Source of the DNA: Salinimicrobium xinjiangense DSM 19287
Lineage (GTDB): Bacteria; Bacteroidota; Bacteroidia; Flavobacteriales; Flavobacteriaceae
Direction of reading: 5' to 3'
Assembly (NCBI RefSeq): GCF_000423585.1
Contig: NZ_AUIG01000023.1
Span: forward strand, 1 to 64,000
DNA: 64,000 nt
Shown one piece after another: positions 18,804 through 27,852 of this stretch. Both the position numbers and the translations under genes were made by a program. Position 1 is the first letter of the stretch, and every line of letters starts with the position of its first letter. The notes beneath the pieces were generated by a model. That model searched no databases, was not told the DNA's origin, and worked only from the letters and a program-made list of their open reading frames with translations.

Positions 18804-19433
18804 TCAAATTCCACTTTCGAATACCAGGGAAATTAACCGGGGTATATTTTCCTTTTCCCGGTCATCAAAATACTCATTAAGATCGAGTAGAGAGAACTTA
18901 TTATGTTTTGCAGCATTGAGGTAATCTGAAATGTGGTGCACATAAGCTTCGGGATTATGAACTCCTTCCTCAGTCTCAAATTTGGCCCTGCTGCCGGCAT
19001 ATTGCTTTCCCGGATGCAGTTCGCAAATGTAAAATTTTCCATTTCTCTTTAAAGCCCTGGCAGCTTCAGCAAAAATGAAATCCAAATCCTTGATGTGCTC
19101 GATAACAAGGCTGCAGGTGATTAGATTTGCCCATCCCGGTTTTACCGGCCAATCCACCTGGAGATCGGCTTCGGTAAAAGTGACATTTTCGGCAGTGATT
19201 TTTTTTCGGGCTATTTCGATCATTTTAGGGGAAATATCCAGGGCCGTAACAAAATCTGCCTTTTCAGAAAGCCAGCCTGTATTTTTTCCGGTTCCGCAAC
19301 CCAACTCGAGAATATTTCCATAATGAGGGTTTAAAAAAGTTTGCCTCAGCACCTTTCCTTCAAGATCACGGGTCTTGTTTTTCATGGAATCATAGGAATC
19401 TGCCCAGGCATTATATGAATCTCCAATCTTCAT
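18804..19433 (-). CDS. class I SAM-dependent methyltransferase
   Basis: Protein of 209 aa with motif I LELGCGTGKNTGWL, an acidic residue after the second strand (ALDIS), and motif LITCSLVIEHI, a Methyltransf_11-type small-molecule methyltransferase. Substrate not deducible. Its start overlaps the stop of the upstream STAS-like gene by 4 bp (19430-19433), so the two are co-transcribed. Convergent with the heme oxygenase at 18802, with no room for a terminator. Confidence 0.85.
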   Translation of the reverse strand: MKIGDSYNAWADSYDSMKNKTRDLEGKVLRQTFLNPHYGNILELGCGTGKNTGWLSEKADFVTALDISPKMIEIARKKITAENVTFTEADLQVDWPVKPGWANLITCSLVIEHIKDLDFIFAEAARALKRNGKFYICELHPGKQYAGSRAKFETEEGVHNPEAYVHHISDYLNAAKHNKFSLLDLNEYFDDREKENIPRLISLVFESGI

Positions 19434-19789
19434 AACTCTATTTTTTTGATCCAGTTTTTTGCCTCCTCATGTTCGCTGCTGTCAAAATATTTTAAAGTTG
19501 CACCTGTAAAGGGTTTCATAAGCTGCGTTAGTTGCTTTTCCCATTCCTTATTTCCTACCATGGCGATCCTTTCAAGATTTTCCTTGTTCCTGAAATTAAA
19601 TTTTAAATCTCTCCACATGGCACTGAGGCTCCAGCCTTCAAACTCCTTCATTTCAAAATACCATCTTACCTTCCCAAAACTTCTTATTTTCTCCTCAAGC
19701 AGGGGAATGAGCCGGTCATAATCCTCATCAGTCAATTTATCTTCGGCTATCGTGTAAATAAAATTGTGTTCCAGGTGTATCGAAAGCAT
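19430..19789 (-). CDS. STAS/SpoIIAA-like protein
   Basis: Protein of 119 aa if started at ATG 19789 (MLSIHLEHNFIYTIAEDKLT); a TTG 42 nt upstream would add residues that do not look like the family. The alternating strand-helix pattern and IRSFGKVRWYFEM ... GWSLSAMWRDLKF fit the SpoIIAA-like/STAS fold seen in small bacterial regulators or lipid-binding proteins. It overlaps the methyltransferase by 4 bp. Partner unknown. Confidence 0.75.
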   Translation of the reverse strand: MLSIHLEHNFIYTIAEDKLTDEDYDRLIPLLEEKIRSFGKVRWYFEMKEFEGWSLSAMWRDLKFNFRNKENLERIAMVGNKEWEKQLTQLMKPFTGATLKYFDSSEHEEAKNWIKKIEL

Positions 19790-19884
19790 TTTCTTTTTTC
19801 CCAATTTCGAAAGAAAAGTAGATTCTGCCAATAGTCCCTGTAGTTCCTGCGGTTAAGCTCTTGTTAATCTGTGCTTAAAAAATG

Positions 19885-20823
19885 TTAAGATGGTTTTGAG
19901 AATTGCTTCTCCACTATTTCTGTCACTGCCCTGTAGTATGGTGTAGCCTCAAAATGAAAGACACTTGCAAATTTACTGCTGTCAAAAATATAATCTCTGT
20001 CATTCTGGTAGAACATCTCTACTGTCTCGCGCATTACCGGCATAAACAACCCCATAATTCTAATCATCCATCTTGGTATTTCACGGTATTTAGCTGCTAC
20101 ACCCAATTCTGTTGCGATCATTTCTACCCATTCTTTTCCCGATGGAGGCTCTGCTGCAGTAGGTAAATGCCATATCTCCCCGAACGCTTTTTCCGAATTT
20201 CCTAGGAGAGCAGTGGCTTTTGCGGCATCCGGAACATAGGTAAAAGAATGGACCTTGTCTGCTTTTCCCAGCCAGTTAGCTTTTTTTCCCTGATGAAGTG
20301 GTTTGAAAACAGTCTCTGCCAAAATGCTGTTTTTCAAATCTTCGGCTGCGTAAAAATCGGCAGAGCGGGCAATTAATGCTTCAAGTTTTCCATTTTTTAC
20401 CCGCTGCATTAATTCAGCTGCGATCTCTGCCCGAATTTTTCCCTTTTTTGAGGGTGGGGCAATATTGGCTTCCTCGGTCATGTGTGGAATTTCATTCTTA
20501 TCGTACATATAGACATTGTCAAAAAATACCAGTTTGGCAGCATGTTTTTCGCAGGCATTCAATACATTATCCATGATCACCGGCCAGTCTTTTTCCCATA
20601 TTTTATGGTCATAAGGCAATCCTGCGGTGAGATAAACTACTTTTGACCCATTCACCGCATTTATAACTTCCTCGCTATTCAATAGATCAGCTTTTAGCAG
20701 CTCGTCGTCCTGGTTGACTTTTTCCGGATGGCGGCTTACAAGGCGAATGTTTGGAGTGAAACTTTTTAACTCCCGGGCCAGTGCATTTCCAACCGGACCC
20801 CCGGATCCTAATATTGTTTGCAT
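19885..20823 (-). CDS. NAD(P)-dependent epimerase/dehydratase family protein
   Basis: Protein of 312 aa from ATG 20823 (MQTILGSGGPVGNALAREL). The 18 extra codons upstream in the frame precede the Rossmann start and are not expected to be translated. The dinucleotide motif GSGGPVG replaces the usual GxxGxxG. FFDNVYMYDKNE and the later PTAAEPPSGKEW suggest an atypical extended SDR without a clear YxxxK. Stands alone; substrate unknown. Confidence 0.82.
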   Translation of the reverse strand: MQTILGSGGPVGNALARELKSFTPNIRLVSRHPEKVNQDDELLKADLLNSEEVINAVNGSKVVYLTAGLPYDHKIWEKDWPVIMDNVLNACEKHAAKLVFFDNVYMYDKNEIPHMTEEANIAPPSKKGKIRAEIAAELMQRVKNGKLEALIARSADFYAAEDLKNSILAETVFKPLHQGKKANWLGKADKVHSFTYVPDAAKATALLGNSEKAFGEIWHLPTAAEPPSGKEWVEMIATELGVAAKYREIPRWMIRIMGLFMPVMRETVEMFYQNDRDYIFDSSKFASVFHFEATPYYRAVTEIVEKQFSKPS

Positions 20824-21028
20824 GATGTTGATCTTTAGTGAAATAAATTTAATGGAATAAAAGAGATAAGAAATCATTTTTTGCCGGGTTCAAATACATG
20901 TTTATAAATTCCCCTCTTTGACATCTTTGTTTTATGATTCCTTTAAAAGAGCTTTTCTTTTAGCTTTGGTATCTTGATGAGAGTCAGTCAAAAAAAATTA
21001 TTACCGGCTGCGGACCAAAAAAAAAGCC

Positions 21029-21526
21029 ATGGCTATTGATGACAATTATCGCATTCCCGGTGGCACCAAAATCGGACACGTACACCTCAAGGTTTCCGAT
21101 CTTGAAATTGCCGTTATGTTTTATCACGGGCTCCTGGGATTTGAAGTGACTCAGAGAATAGGAGATTCTGCAGCTTTTCTATCGGCGGGTGGATATCATC
21201 ATCATATTGGCCTTAATACCTGGCACTCTAAAGGTGCACCCGATGCTTCCAAAAGGGGAGTAGGCCTTTATCATACGGCCATAGTATATGAAAACCGCAA
21301 AGAACTGGCCAGGATCCTGCAACGGCTGATCAAAGCCGAATATCCTCTAACCGGTGCAGCAGATCATGGGGTTTCTGAAGCTTTATATTTAAACGATCCC
21401 GATGGTAACGGAGTGGAGCTATATTATGATCGTCCAAAAGAAGATTGGCCGTTACATAGAGACGGCTCGCTGAATATGTACACCAAAGCGCTCCATATTG
21501 ACGATTTGCTGAGCGAATTGGAGTAA
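21029..21526 (+). CDS. VOC family protein (glyoxalase / extradiol dioxygenase-like)
   Basis: Protein of 165 aa. Paired beta-alpha-beta modules begin with KIGHVHLKVSDLEIAVMFYH; the metal-ligand pattern is visible (H in GHVHL, H in LYHTAI, E in NGVELYYD). This is the CatE-like catechol-2,3-dioxygenase branch of the vicinal oxygen chelate superfamily; reaction not assigned. TAGCTTTG at 20961-20968 fits a -7 box for this gene. Stands alone. Confidence 0.85.
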   Translation: MAIDDNYRIPGGTKIGHVHLKVSDLEIAVMFYHGLLGFEVTQRIGDSAAFLSAGGYHHHIGLNTWHSKGAPDASKRGVGLYHTAIVYENRKELARILQRLIKAEYPLTGAADHGVSEALYLNDPDGNGVELYYDRPKEDWPLHRDGSLNMYTKALHIDDLLSELE

Positions 21527-21602
21527 TAACTAATTCGCAAAATGGAGATGAAAAAAAATTATGACCCTCCTGTTCACAAATTTTTGATATAATGGGAATC
21601 AG

Positions 21603-22103
21603 TTAATTTCCTGTAGGATAACCTCTGTCTATCCAATCCACCTTAATATTATCACGAAGGTTAAGTAAGTGGTGATTTTTAAATCCCATGTCATTTAGCA
21701 GACTAAAAGCGGGACGCACGTTAGGACATATATCAAAAGGGCAACAGCCACAATAGAGGACTATTTCAGTATCTTTTGACATAGCTTCCAGTTCTTCTTT
21801 AAGATTTTGCAGGCCTTTTTTCTCTCCCGAGGCTCCTGTGTCTTTAGACCCGGGAATAATACCGCCCGCTCCAAGGCTAATGATCACGGGACTGTCGGTG
21901 GATGTTTTTATGACCTGGGCCAACTCCCGGGGTTCCATTAGCTGTTGCTCGGTCCACGGCTCTCCATTGGAATTTGTTTCAGTTTCTACAGGTGCATGAG
22001 AAGCAACTTCAGATTCATTTGCCTGAACTTTCTGAGATTTGTTATTGCAGCTGCTAAGAAAGACAATGCCTCCTAGAAGTGATAATAGAATCCATTTCTT
22101 CAT
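21603..22103 (-). CDS. rhodanese-like lipoprotein
   Basis: Protein of 166 aa with a lipoprotein signal (MKKWILLSLLGGIVFLSSC). After a polar linker comes a rhodanese-like fold: MEPRELAQVI, SPVIISLG and TEIVLYCGCCPFDICPNV, with the cysteine-rich active-site region. Three cysteines in CGCCPFDIC make a redox or sulfur-handling role plausible, but a sulfurtransferase activity is only inferred. Anchored in the envelope. Confidence 0.75.
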   Translation of the reverse strand: MKKWILLSLLGGIVFLSSCNNKSQKVQANESEVASHAPVETETNSNGEPWTEQQLMEPRELAQVIKTSTDSPVIISLGAGGIIPGSKDTGASGEKKGLQNLKEELEAMSKDTEIVLYCGCCPFDICPNVRPAFSLLNDMGFKNHHLLNLRDNIKVDWIDRGYPTGN

Positions 22104-22132
22104 GAGAATAATTTAGCCGCAAAAATAGCAAA

Positions 22133-22283
22133 CAATGATCAATGATCAATGTTAATGGTTCAGTATTCAGTAGTCATTGGTCGGTGATCAGTCACTTGGT
22201 AATTGGCAACAGGGAACTTGCAACCTTAAACTTTGAACTTTAACCCTTGAACCTTCAAATCTTGAACCTTTCACTTTGAACCA
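22133..22283. repeat. degenerate heptamer repeat tract 1
   Basis: The sequence reads with period 7. First GATCAAT, GATCAAT, GTTAATG, GTTCAGT and similar units; then units of the type TTGAACC and TTTGAAC. CTTAAACTTTGAACTTTA (22225-22242) recurs at 49980-49997, and the match continues to 29 nt with one mismatch. No gene is encoded here. It fills the gap between the rhodanese-like start and the 3' end of the histidine phosphatase gene. Confidence 0.7.
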
Positions 22284-22314
22284 AACATAGGTCGAATTTG
22301 CCCTTTTTGAGACC

Positions 22315-22830
22315 TTAGTTGATGTACCGTACCTCAGAAGTCTTCTCCCCATCAGGGTAAACAGTAACCATAAAAACGCTTCCGTATTCTTTTTCATCCA
22401 GATCCTGATATTTATTCTCTCCCAAAATCAGGTTGACAAAGGCCGGATTCGTGTTACTGTGACCTACTACAAGCACTGTTTTTCCCAGGGTTTTCTGCCG
22501 GAATTCAGGATCATTTAATTTCTTGGGATCGTAGAACTCTACATTTTTTTTCTGAGAATCTGCTATTTTGGAAGCTGTTGTACGCGTTCTGTTGAGATTG
22601 GTGGAAAAGATCATATCGAACTGTACATCTTCAAAATACGTTACCCATTCTGCGGCTCTTTTCAATCCCGCGTCTGAAAGTTCAGGATCCTTGTTTTGAG
22701 GATCACTTTCAGCCTTTTCGGCATGACGAATAAAAAAGTAAGTGGTAGTTTCCTGCACGGGAGGTTTATTTGCTGTATCCATTGATCCTAAAGATATTAA
22801 GGAAAGGAGAATAATAAAAAATGCCTTCAT
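22315..22830 (-). CDS. histidine phosphatase family protein, exported
   Basis: Protein of 171 aa with an N-terminal hydrophobic signal (FFIILLSLISLGS). The catalytic RHG-type motif is FIRHAEKAE, and the second histidine is in VVGHSNTNP, with STNLNRTRTTA between, so the phosphohistidine core is intact (SixA/phosphoglycerate mutase-like branch). Substrate unknown; export suggests a periplasmic phosphatase. It lies 3 nt downstream of the phytase-like gene, so the two form an operon. Confidence 0.85.
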   Translation of the reverse strand: MKAFFIILLSLISLGSMDTANKPPVQETTTYFFIRHAEKAESDPQNKDPELSDAGLKRAAEWVTYFEDVQFDMIFSTNLNRTRTTASKIADSQKKNVEFYDPKKLNDPEFRQKTLGKTVLVVGHSNTNPAFVNLILGENKYQDLDEKEYGSVFMVTVYPDGEKTSEVRYIN

Positions 22831-22833
22831 ACT

Positions 22834-23934
22834 TTACTTTTTAGGAATAAATTCCATCAAGATCACCTGGTTAAGTTGTTGCCCCATGGAATTAAAGTTA
22901 TTATCAGAAATAAGAATCAGGCTTTGGTTGCCATTGGACAGGACTGGTCCAAAAGTGATTCCTTCAATATTATCAATGATCTCCTGACTAAGGTAATCTT
23001 TTGCCCACTTAAAATCATAAAGCAAGGTTTTTTTAGCAGGATTATTAAAGGAAACTCTCAGGTTGTTTATGTCCAGAGTATTGGTGGCAAGGGTGGCATC
23101 TACATCAAAAATGCGTACGGTATTTCCTTTGCGCCCATGACCGGCGACAAAACCTCTTTCAATTACCAGGAATTTATTGGGAGCGTATTCCAGCAAGTCG
23201 GTCACTCCGTTCACGGCAAAATATAACCACGGGATCTTTGCAATGCGTTCTAATCTATAGGGGAATTGTTTTGTTGCAGTTCCTGAATTCTTATCGAAAT
23301 AGGTGATCCTTACCGGGGATTTGGTGGGATATAGTTTAGGTTTTGGACCATCTGTCTCCAGCGGGAGTTCCATTGCCGCCCATACTCCTTTGCCGTCGTA
23401 AGATGCTGCCAGGCCCTCGAAAGTTCCGTTATTTCTGGGTTTTCTTATACTTTCTGCCAGGAGATTCTCTGGCACTGAAAAAGAACGATCAAAATTTCCC
23501 TCTTTTGACACACTAAAGATCATTGGATCTTTATTGGATTTTATATTTCCTTCACTGCTTAGAAGGAAAGTTTCTTCTTTCGGCTGAAAAAGAACACCCT
23601 CAAGATCCAGATGTTGCTCTTTCAGAGAATTATGACTTTTTTCGAGAATGATGACATCAGTAATCCTGATGCTGTCTATTCTTTCTCCCGAAATATCAAA
23701 TTCTGCAGTATATATTCTAGCTGTTGCAGGGTGATCACTCACCATGTAGAAAGTTTCTTCGTGATAATCGATACCTGAAAGTCCACCTACTGCAGTTCCT
23801 TTCACTTCAAGGTCTTCGGGCAAATTGTAATCGTGCAGAAAGCGCACCTCAAGGTTCTGAGTGCTGCCGGTCCTGGTGCTTTTGCAGCCTATCATGGCAG
23901 AGGCAAGGAAAATAAGAAGAAGAAATTTTTTCAT
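22834..23934 (-). CDS. phytase-like (esterase-like) domain lipoprotein
   Basis: Protein of 366 aa with lipoprotein signal (MKKFLLLIFLASAMIGC). The body is a beta-propeller of the phytase-like/esterase-like family (VGGLSGIDYHEETFYMVSDH ... DLEGVLF ... FEGLAASYDG ... NIEGITFGP). Members are found in alkaline-phosphatase and phytase-linked proteins; the enzymatic reaction is not established. First gene of a two-gene operon with the histidine phosphatase, which hints at joint periplasmic phosphate-ester processing. Confidence 0.8.
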   Translation of the reverse strand: MKKFLLLIFLASAMIGCKSTRTGSTQNLEVRFLHDYNLPEDLEVKGTAVGGLSGIDYHEETFYMVSDHPATARIYTAEFDISGERIDSIRITDVIILEKSHNSLKEQHLDLEGVLFQPKEETFLLSSEGNIKSNKDPMIFSVSKEGNFDRSFSVPENLLAESIRKPRNNGTFEGLAASYDGKGVWAAMELPLETDGPKPKLYPTKSPVRITYFDKNSGTATKQFPYRLERIAKIPWLYFAVNGVTDLLEYAPNKFLVIERGFVAGHGRKGNTVRIFDVDATLATNTLDINNLRVSFNNPAKKTLLYDFKWAKDYLSQEIIDNIEGITFGPVLSNGNQSLILISDNNFNSMGQQLNQVILMEFIPKK

Positions 23935-24032
23935 GCCGATAAAAATAACAAAATCCTAAGAGCAAAATAACATAATTTAAGGGACGGGAAGAGGTTCTTT
24001 TGGTAATTTGGAGTAACTAAAAAACTAAAGCT

Positions 24033-24218
24033 ATGAATAATGATCAATTAGAAGGAAAATGGAAACAGATAAGAGGTGAGTTCAAACAAAAATATGGAGA
24101 TCTCACAGATGACGATGTAACTTATTCTGAAGGGAAGTTCGATGAAATGCTGGGACGCCTTCAGGAAAGGACAGGCCGCGACAAAGAAGAACTGAAGCGT
24201 GAGATCGACAGATGGTAA
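24033..24218 (+). CDS. CsbD family stress-response protein
   Basis: Protein of 61 aa matching the CsbD family along its length (NNDQLEGKWKQIRGEFKQKYGDLTDDD ... GRLQERTGRDKEEL). Small, charged and helical; in other bacteria it belongs to general stress regulons, with no known biochemical activity. Monocistronic, closed by a strong hairpin shared with clpB. Confidence 0.93.
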   Translation: MNNDQLEGKWKQIRGEFKQKYGDLTDDDVTYSEGKFDEMLGRLQERTGRDKEELKREIDRW

Positions 24219-24233
24219 AACCTTTTTAAATAG

Positions 24234-24265
24234 AAACGGCCCCGAAATTCGGGGCCGTTTTTTTT
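24234..24265. terminator. bidirectional terminator between csbD-like gene and clpB
   Basis: A 13-bp GC-rich inverted repeat (AAACGGCCCCGAA, 24234-24246, with 24248-24260) is followed by a run of eight T. The T-run runs into the clpB stop codon (24264-24266) on the other strand. Confidence 0.92.
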
Positions 24266-26867
24266 AACTCTCTGCTATTTCTTCCTGGTTCCTGAAGACC
24301 AGTTCATCATTAAAGGAGTCCAAAAGAATAATACTATCGGTATGAATATTTCCACCGAGAATTTCCTTTGACAGTTTATTCAGCACCTCTTTTTGGATGG
24401 TTCTCTTCACGGGTCGTGCACCATATTGAGGATCAAATCCCTTTTTAGCAAGATCAGCAATAGCTTCATCTGTTGCATCCAGTGTAATTCCCTGCTTGGC
24501 AAGCATTTTAGTAACTCCTTTTATCTGAAGTCCCACAATTTCCCTGATGTTCTTCTGCGTTAGCGGAGAGAACATCACGATATCATCGATCCTGTTGATG
24601 AATTCGGGCCGTACACTTTGCTTTAGTAAAGCAAGGACTTCAACTTTCGCACTTTCCATAGCTGTGTCAAGATCCTTCACCGTTTCAAATTTCTCCTGAA
24701 TAATGTGCGAACCAATATTCGAAGTCATTATTATAATAGTATTCCTAAAGTCTGCAAGCCTTCCTTTATTATCTGTTAATCGTCCTTCATCCAACACCTG
24801 CAGCAAAATGTTAAAGGTATCGGGATGCGCTTTTTCTATCTCATCAAGAAGTACCACAGAATAAGGCTTTCTTCTTACTGCTTCTGTTAATTGGCCGCCT
24901 TCTTCATAACCAATGTATCCCGGAGGTGCACCAACCAGCCTGCTCACGGCATGTCGCTCCTGGTATTCACTCATATCAATTCTGGTCATCGCAGTTTCTT
25001 CATCGAAAAGATACTCAGCAAGGGCTTTAGCCAATTCCGTTTTACCAACTCCGGTGGTACCAAGGAAAAGGAAAGAACCTATGGGTTTTTTCTGATCCTG
25101 TAGTCCGGCACGGCTTCGGCGGACGGCGTCACTCACAGCCTGGATAGCTTCTTCCTGACCTACTACTCTTCGATGTAGCTCATCTTCAAGCTTCAGTAGT
25201 TTTTCACGCTCGCTCTGCAGCATCTTGGTGACGGGAATTCCGGTCCATTTGGCAACCACTTCAGCAATATCCTCATTGGTGACTTCCTCCTTAATAAGAG
25301 ATTTCCCCTGCTGATTTTCTTCCAGTTGCTTCTGAAGGTCTGCCAAACGCTCCTGTTCTTCCTTGATCTTTCCGTAGCGAATCTCGGCTACCCTTCCATA
25401 ATTACCTTCCCTTTCTGCACGTTCTGCTTCCAGTTTATAGTCTTCTATATTTGCCTTGGAAGTCTGGATGTTATCCACTACTTCTTTTTCATTTTTCCAC
25501 TGGGCGTGGAGTTCATTCCGCTCATCCTTATAGTTGGCAAGGTCTGCGCGCAAGGCTTTTAATTTGTTTTCATCATTTTCCCGTTTTATAGCCTCCATTT
25601 CGATCTCCAGCTGCATGATCTTTCGGTCAAGTACATCCAGTTCTTCGGGCTTGGAGTTGATCTCCATTCGCAATCTTGAAGCCGCTTCATCCATAAGGTC
25701 AATTGCCTTATCGGGCAGGAACCGGTTAGTGATATACCGCTGTGATAATTCCACAGCCGAAATGATCGCCTCATCCTTGATACGAACCTTATGGTGAGTT
25801 TCATATTTTTCCTTAATTCCGCGAAGGATGGAAATTGCACTTTCGGTATCGGGTTCATCCACTATTACCTTTTGAAATCTTCTTTCCAGGGCTTTATCTT
25901 TCTCAAAATACTTCTGGTATTCATCTAAAGTGGTTGCTCCAATGGCTCTTAGTTCTCCGCGGGCAAGGGCAGGCTTTAAAATATTAGCTGCATCCATGGC
26001 GCCCTGTCCGCCACCGGCACCTACCAGGGTGTGGATCTCATCAATAAATAACACGATATTCCCTTCGCTTGAAGTAACCTCTTTTATAACAGCTTTTAAC
26101 CTCTCCTCGAATTCACCTTTATATTTTGCCCCGGCGATCAAAGCTCCCATATCTAAAGAATAGATCTGTTTATCCTTCAGGTTTTCGGGAATATCTCCTG
26201 CAATGATGCGGTGCGCCAAACCTTCGGCAATAGCTGTTTTACCAACTCCGGGCTCTCCTACCAGCATAGGATTGTTTTTTGTCCTTCTTGAAAGGATCTG
26301 TAAGACTCTTCGGATCTCCTCATCCCGGCCAATAACCGGATCCAGTTTGCCTTCTTCGGCCAGCTTGTTGAGGTGGTTTGCGTATTTATTTAATGAATTG
26401 TATGTTTCTTCAGCGCTCTGTGAAGTCACTTTTTCTCCTTTGCGAAGTTCTTCGATCGCCGCTTTTAAACCTTTTTCTGTCGCTCCCTGATCCTTCATGA
26501 TCTGCGCTACTTTACTGGAGGATCCAAAAATGGCTAAAATCAAATGCTCTACTGAAACGAATTCATCTCCCATTTTTTTAGCTACAGAAGAGGCATCGTT
26601 AAGAGTGCGGGAAGCTTCCCTTGAAAGCATAATATCACCACCGCTTACCTTGGGGAAACTTTGTAAGGTTTTGTCGAGGATCTGTTGAAACAGCCCTACA
26701 TTAATATTCAGCTTTTTTAAAAGGAAAGGAGTGACATTTTCCTCTACCAAAGTGATCGCTTTGAAAATATGCTCATTCTCTATTTGCTGATGTCCTAATT
26801 CCTGAGCCAGTTGCTGGGCCTGTTGGATGGCTTCCTGGCTTTTAATGGTAAAATTGTTCAAGTTCAT
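24264..26867 (-). CDS. clpB: ATP-dependent chaperone ClpB
   Basis: Protein of 867 aa, full family length. Order: Clp N-terminal double repeat (1-150), AAA+ domain 1 (Walker A GEPGVGKTA, Walker B VLFIDEIHTL), the ClpB-specific coiled-coil middle domain (about 400-530), AAA+ domain 2 (GTTGVGKTEL, VVLLDEIEKA) and C-terminal ClpB domain. No ClpP-binding loop expected. It is the cytoplasmic disaggregase that works with DnaK. Monocistronic; I see no CIRCE element upstream. Confidence 0.97.
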   Translation of the reverse strand: MNLNNFTIKSQEAIQQAQQLAQELGHQQIENEHIFKAITLVEENVTPFLLKKLNINVGLFQQILDKTLQSFPKVSGGDIMLSREASRTLNDASSVAKKMGDEFVSVEHLILAIFGSSSKVAQIMKDQGATEKGLKAAIEELRKGEKVTSQSAEETYNSLNKYANHLNKLAEEGKLDPVIGRDEEIRRVLQILSRRTKNNPMLVGEPGVGKTAIAEGLAHRIIAGDIPENLKDKQIYSLDMGALIAGAKYKGEFEERLKAVIKEVTSSEGNIVLFIDEIHTLVGAGGGQGAMDAANILKPALARGELRAIGATTLDEYQKYFEKDKALERRFQKVIVDEPDTESAISILRGIKEKYETHHKVRIKDEAIISAVELSQRYITNRFLPDKAIDLMDEAASRLRMEINSKPEELDVLDRKIMQLEIEMEAIKRENDENKLKALRADLANYKDERNELHAQWKNEKEVVDNIQTSKANIEDYKLEAERAEREGNYGRVAEIRYGKIKEEQERLADLQKQLEENQQGKSLIKEEVTNEDIAEVVAKWTGIPVTKMLQSEREKLLKLEDELHRRVVGQEEAIQAVSDAVRRSRAGLQDQKKPIGSFLFLGTTGVGKTELAKALAEYLFDEETAMTRIDMSEYQERHAVSRLVGAPPGYIGYEEGGQLTEAVRRKPYSVVLLDEIEKAHPDTFNILLQVLDEGRLTDNKGRLADFRNTIIIMTSNIGSHIIQEKFETVKDLDTAMESAKVEVLALLKQSVRPEFINRIDDIVMFSPLTQKNIREIVGLQIKGVTKMLAKQGITLDATDEAIADLAKKGFDPQYGARPVKRTIQKEVLNKLSKEILGGNIHTDSIILLDSFNDELVFRNQEEIAES

Positions 26868-27069
26868 AGTCGTTGTTGTTTGTTCTTTTCTTCTGAAGTA
26901 AGCAAAGCATGTACCAGTGGAGGGGAGCAGACAAAATGGCTTATAATATCGAAAAATAAATGACTTTTTGTCTCTTATAAAGATACTAAACTTCGATTTG
27001 GTTTTGTTCTATATCCGTGAAAAATTGTATTTTACATAGTCATAATTATGTATAACTAAAGACTCAAAA

Positions 27070-27468
27070 ATGGGATTATTTGATAAGGTTTTTAAAAGTG
27101 AAAGAGATATAGTTAAGAAGGAGATAGAGGAAGTGCCCTGGCATGCGCTTACTGAAAGCCGGCAACTGGAGGAGATTGAAAAAGAGTCAAATGACAAGCT
27201 CATTGGGATTTTCAAACACTCCACCCGCTGTGGTATTAGCAGGATGGTTTTGAACAGCTTTGAAAAAGAATATGACCTGGAAAAGGATAAGGAGGTAAAA
27301 CTTTATTTCCTTGATCTTATTGCCAACAGGAATATCTCTAATGAGGTTGCTGAAAGATTTGGAGTGAGACATGAAAGTCCGCAACTAATACTTCTGAAAG
27401 ATGGAAAGGTGGTACATCATGCTTCTCATCACTCTATTCATATGCAGGATGTAAAAGAGCGTGTTTAA
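27070..27468 (+). CDS. ytxJ: bacillithiol system redox-active protein YtxJ
   Basis: Protein of 132 aa with a thioredoxin-like fold. HSTRCGISRMVLNSFE has one cysteine at the position of the thioredoxin CxxC, matching the YtxJ/monothiol bacilliredoxin-like family. These proteins are thought to remove bacillithiol from mixed disulfides, so the organism probably makes bacillithiol (inference). RHESPQLILLKDG is the cis-Pro region. Divergent from clpB across about 200 bp. Confidence 0.88.
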   Translation: MGLFDKVFKSERDIVKKEIEEVPWHALTESRQLEEIEKESNDKLIGIFKHSTRCGISRMVLNSFEKEYDLEKDKEVKLYFLDLIANRNISNEVAERFGVRHESPQLILLKDGKVVHHASHHSIHMQDVKERV

Positions 27469-27599
27469 CTCATTTCTTATTCATTTATGTTAATCTTCTG
27501 AAATGCAGTTAAAAGTTTTATAATCAGGATGATATGCGGGATATATCTCTTTATATTAGTTACTGTAAAAATTAATTAATAACTAAAAAAACTTGTATT

Positions 27600-27803
27600 A
27601 TGGAAGAGAGAAGAGAAGACAGAAACAAACAAGACCGTCAGGAAGAGCAAAGGCGTAACCAACAGCAGGAAGAGAGAAGAAATCCTTCTCAACATGCAGC
27701 CGGGGATCGCGATAAGCAAAGACAGGAGGACGCAGAAAGAGAAAGAGACATGGAACGCGATAGGAACAAAGATGATCGCAGTAACAGGGAAGAAAGAATT
27801 TAA
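27600..27803 (+). CDS. small highly charged disordered protein
   Basis: Protein of 67 aa, almost entirely E, R, Q, N, D and K with hardly a hydrophobic residue (MEERREDRNKQDRQEEQRR at the start). It cannot form a normal hydrophobic core and is predicted intrinsically disordered. The clear ATG, isolated position and strong hairpin 20 nt after its stop support a real gene. Function unknown; similar small hydrophilic proteins are often stress-induced. Confidence 0.65.
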   Translation: MEERREDRNKQDRQEEQRRNQQQEERRNPSQHAAGDRDKQRQEDAERERDMERDRNKDDRSNREERI

Positions 27804-27822
27804 TCTTTTCCCCATGAAATAG

Positions 27823-27851
27823 AAAGAGCCGCTTCACAGCGGCTCTTTTAT
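27823..27851. terminator. terminator after the small charged protein
   Basis: An 11-bp perfect stem (AAAGAGCCGCT, 27823-27833, with 27838-27848), loop TCAC, then TTTT. It lies between convergent genes and can also serve fumarylacetoacetase. Confidence 0.9.
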
Positions 27852-27852
27852 T

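Noticed and set aside
22133-22283. Possible CRISPR array or phage attachment region
   Set aside because: The unit is 7 bp, degenerate and without spacers, and no cas or integrase gene is in the window.
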